64,000 nt of DNA, taken from CAVPGP01 sp963718065. GTDB lineage: Bacteria; Actinomycetota; Thermoleophilia; Gaiellales; Gaiellaceae. The position numbers and the translations under genes were made by a program. The stretch lies in assembly GCA_963718065.1 (NCBI GenBank), contig CAVQYE010000020.1:124001-188000 (forward strand). Direction: 5' to 3'. Shown one piece after another: positions 62,291 to 64,000 of this stretch (position 1 is its first letter; every line of letters starts with the position of its first letter). Below the pieces are notes generated by a model, which made no database searches, was not told where the DNA came from, and worked only from the letters and a program-made list of their open reading frames with translations.

Positions 62291-62893
62291 ATGACGAAGC
62301 AGACGACACCCGCCACGACGCAGAGGCGCCGCCGCGCAGACGCCGACCGGAGCGTCGCGGCGATCCTCGCCGCAGCCCTCGACGCGTTGGCGGGCGATCC
62401 CGATGTGAGCATGGCCGAGATCGCTCGCCGGGCGGGTGTCGTGCGCGCCACGATCTACGTCCACTTCCCGACGCGTGAATCGCTGCTCGACGCTGTGATG
62501 GAGCACGCAGTCGCGGAGGTCGCCCAGGCAATGGCCGACGCGGATCCGGAGCGCGGTGATCCGGAAGAGGGGCTCGAGCGAGTCCTCCGCGCCACCTGGA
62601 AGGAGCTCGGCCGGTTCCATGCCTTGCTTGCGATCAACACGAGCCGGCTCTCGGTCGAGGAGCTCCGGCGCCGCCACCTGCCGATGACCACGCTGCTCGA
62701 GCCTCTGATCAAACGTGGTCAGAAGCAGGGCGTCTTTCGGAGCGATCTCCCGGTCTCGTGGCATGTTGCGGTGATCCGCGCGATCGTCCATACCGCGAGC
62801 GCCGAGCTGCGGAGCGGCCGTATCTCCGAGGCCGAGGTGGAGCCCGTCATGCTCACGACCGTGTTCGGGGCGATCGCCGAGCAGAAGGGCTGA
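62291..62893 (+). CDS. TetR-family transcriptional regulator
   Basis: The product is 200 residues. The N-terminal helix-turn-helix reads VSMAEIARRAGVVRATIYVHFPTRESLLDAV, with recognition helix VVRATIYVHF. The all-helical C-terminal domain binds the inducer. It is co-transcribed with the exporter and probably binds the GACA-N4-TGTC dyads at 60748-60787, repressing both genes until an exported compound is present. Confidence 0.85.
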   Translation: MTKQTTPATTQRRRRADADRSVAAILAAALDALAGDPDVSMAEIARRAGVVRATIYVHFPTRESLLDAVMEHAVAEVAQAMADADPERGDPEEGLERVLRATWKELGRFHALLAINTSRLSVEELRRRHLPMTTLLEPLIKRGQKQGVFRSDLPVSWHVAVIRAIVHTASAELRSGRISEAEVEPVMLTTVFGAIAEQKG

Positions 62894-62969
62894 GCCGCCT
62901 CAGGTCTCCGCGATGAGTTTCCGCGGCCGCCGCCGTCTAAGGGATAACCGCGACGAGCAGGAGGCTCCG

Positions 62970-63371
62970 ATGTCCAGGGTGCAGTCCAAGTTGAATCTCA
63001 AACAGGTCGGCCGTGTCTGTGTCACCGTCGCCGACACCGACCGCGCGCTCGAGTTCTACGTCGAGACGCTCGGCTTCGAGAAGGTCGTCGACGTCCCGAT
63101 GGGCGACGCGGGACGCTGGGTCGAGGTGGCGCTGCCGGGTGCCGCGACGACGATCGCGCTGGCGCCGCCGCCGCAGGGAACCGAGGCAGGAGGAACCCAG
63201 ACGGGTATCTGCCTCGACACCGCGGACGTCGACGCAGATCACGCGACGCTGAAGGCTGCGGGCGCCGACGTCGACGACGAGGTCGCGCGGTGGGGCGGGC
63301 CGGTGCCGCCGATGTTCTGGCTCCGCGACCCTGACGGCAACTCGCTGATCGTCGTTCAGCCCTCCGAGTAA
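62970..63371 (+). CDS. VOC-family (glyoxalase/dioxygenase-like) protein
   Basis: The product is 133 residues. ATG 62970 follows AGGAGG. The fold is shown by RVCVTVADTDRALEFYVETLGFEKV, i.e. VADTDRALEFYVETLGF, and the C-terminal PPMFWLRDPDGNSLIVVQ with the metal-site Glu position replaced by Ser in the usual N-x-[IL]-E/x pattern. Metal binding is therefore uncertain. Function within the family (lyase, dioxygenase, resistance protein) cannot be told. Confidence 0.8.
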   Translation: MSRVQSKLNLKQVGRVCVTVADTDRALEFYVETLGFEKVVDVPMGDAGRWVEVALPGAATTIALAPPPQGTEAGGTQTGICLDTADVDADHATLKAAGADVDDEVARWGGPVPPMFWLRDPDGNSLIVVQPSE

Positions 63372-63387
63372 CAGCAGCGAAGAAGAG

Positions 63388-63415
63388 GCGACCGGCCGGG
63401 CACGCGGCCGGTCGC
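63388..63415. terminator. Hairpin behind the VOC gene
   Basis: GCGACCGGCCG (63388-63398) and CGGCCGGTCGC (63405-63415) form a perfect 11-bp stem with a 6-base loop. No T-run follows on the plus strand. Confidence 0.65.
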
Positions 63416-63505
63416 GGCGCGGAAGATCGACGCTGCTTCGCCCGTCTCTTGAGTGACGGCTTGGATTCTCCGGCCGATCCGAACAGGGAGCGAGAGGAGA
63501 CAGTG

Positions 63506-63826
63506 ATGAACCGCAGGATCAGCCCGATCTTTCCCTTCGGCCGCGTGCGGGTCGTGGCCGTCGCGCTCACGGCCGGGGTGGCGCTCGCGTTCTCCGCTTC
63601 GGCGTCGGCCGAGCCCAAGCAGCCGGTCGATCCAGGCGTGCGCTGCGCTGCCAAGGTCGGTCCGGGGGAGTACGAGTTCTATCTCCCCGGAGAGAGGGCG
63701 ACCGACGTGAACGGGAACAAGTGGGTGTGCGGCCCGGATGGTCAGTGGTTCAGGGATTACTCCGCGCTCCGGGTGTTCCGGTACGCGGTGACCCAGGTCG
63801 TCGCTGCGCGCGTTCTCGGCCCCTAG
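63506..63826 (+). CDS. Small secreted protein, function unknown
   Basis: The product is 106 residues. ATG 63506 follows GAGAGGAG. A long signal peptide (basic start, VVAVALTAGVALAFSASASA) precedes a mature part of about 70 residues with two cysteines (GVRCAAK, KWVCGPDGQWF) and the segment YEFYLPGERATDVNGNKWVC. I do not recognise a family. Export and a single disulphide are the only supported statements. Confidence 0.6.
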   Translation: MNRRISPIFPFGRVRVVAVALTAGVALAFSASASAEPKQPVDPGVRCAAKVGPGEYEFYLPGERATDVNGNKWVCGPDGQWFRDYSALRVFRYAVTQVVAARVLGP

Positions 63827-63838
63827 TCGCCACGCACC

Positions 63839-64000
63839 TTAGCGACGGCGCGCGACGAAGACGTACTCGCGGCTCTCGTCGTCGAACGGTTCGCCGCTGA
63901 AGCCGCCGTGCAGTGACTCGACCTCCAGGCCGGCCACGTCGACGAGCCCGAGCCACTCGTTCTTCGTCGCCCACCAGAGCGAGCTCGTCCCGCCGTCGTC
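63839..64000 (-). CDS. C-terminal end of a class I methyltransferase (partial)
   Basis: A frame open to the right edge ends at TAA (63839-63841). The 53 visible residues read LVDVAGLEVESLHGGFSGEPFD and finish ESREYVFVARRR. This is the usual beta-6/beta-7 ending of SAM-dependent methyltransferases of the methyltransferase-25 type, where the last strand gives Y-x-F-V-A-R. The catalytic part lies outside the window. Confidence 0.6.
   Translation of the reverse strand, partial: DDGGTSSLWWATKNEWLGLVDVAGLEVESLHGGFSGEPFDDESREYVFVARRR

Overview
The window is very GC-rich (roughly 70% by eye) and densely coded. It has many GTG starts and many 4-base stop/start overlaps (GTGA, ATGA). It carries a coenzyme F420 pathway, a HemE/HemH pair, class III cyclase and LuxR signalling ATPases, and a PilM/N/O-type IV pilus locus. 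Together these point to a deep-branching Actinobacterium of the Thermoleophilia/Gaiellales type. That placement is an inference; no rRNA gene is present. Two blocks (about 1-10 kb and 35-42 kb) are riddled with single-base indels that break otherwise ordinary genes, which looks like an uncorrected long-read or low-coverage assembly. Isolated indels occur elsewhere. I annotated broken genes as one feature and stated where the frame moves.

Layout. 1-10.3 kb: surface polysaccharide genes (end of a GT-C membrane protein, three GT4 and one GT2 glycosyltransferase, a second GT-C protein, a fused WecA-like/CapD-like protein, an ABC-2 export permease). 10.4-14.3 kb: hemE, hemH, a GNAT and the Wzt-like ATPase that probably partners the permease. 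14.4-17.1 kb: a tight F420 operon (cofC, cofD, npdG, cofE). 17.2-20.4 kb: a large GAF/GGDEF/HD-GYP c-di-GMP enzyme. 20.5-34 kb: macro-domain protein, PPOX-like flavoprotein, two paralogous GNATs, a class III aminotransferase, methylmalonate/malonate-semialdehyde dehydrogenase, two large signalling ATPases and small secreted proteins. 33.5-46 kb: nucleobase/amide catabolism (cytosine deaminase, ureohydrolase, NCS1 permease, dihydropyrimidinase, N-carbamoyl hydrolase and a NMT1/THI5-type ABC importer). 46-47.9 kb: ECF sigma factor, its putative membrane partner, and a small transporter. 47.9-60.6 kb: type IV pilus region (three pilins, pilT-M-N-O-P-like operon, pilV-like, pilC, a GT-C protein and a thioredoxin-fold protein). 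60.7-64 kb: TetR-controlled MFS exporter, VOC protein, small secreted protein, and the end of a methyltransferase.

The strongest new signal is regulatory. WhiG/FliA-type promoters (TAAA or TCAA, 16 bases, GCCGATA) stand in front of pilT, pilC, the pilV-like gene, the thioredoxin-fold gene and the c-di-GMP enzyme, with a weaker one before the GT-C gene. In most of these the -10 box lies 8-10 bases before the start codon, so the transcripts should be leaderless. The three major-pilin genes have a looser -10 plus an inverted repeat (GRGTGA...TCRCYC) at a fixed 29-30 base distance, suggesting a dedicated activator. A WhiG-RsiG-c-di-GMP switch over type IV pili is known from Rubrobacter. This window suggests a wider version in which the c-di-GMP enzyme is itself in the regulon. 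The sigma factor and anti-sigma factor are not in the window.

Other items worth attention: a PilM with an N-terminal extension of about 430 residues carrying five W-K-K-[DE] motifs; an exact 47-bp-period tandem repeat behind the pilus operon; a 39-bp perfect palindrome at 45963; and a pair of covarying hairpins at 20424-20523.
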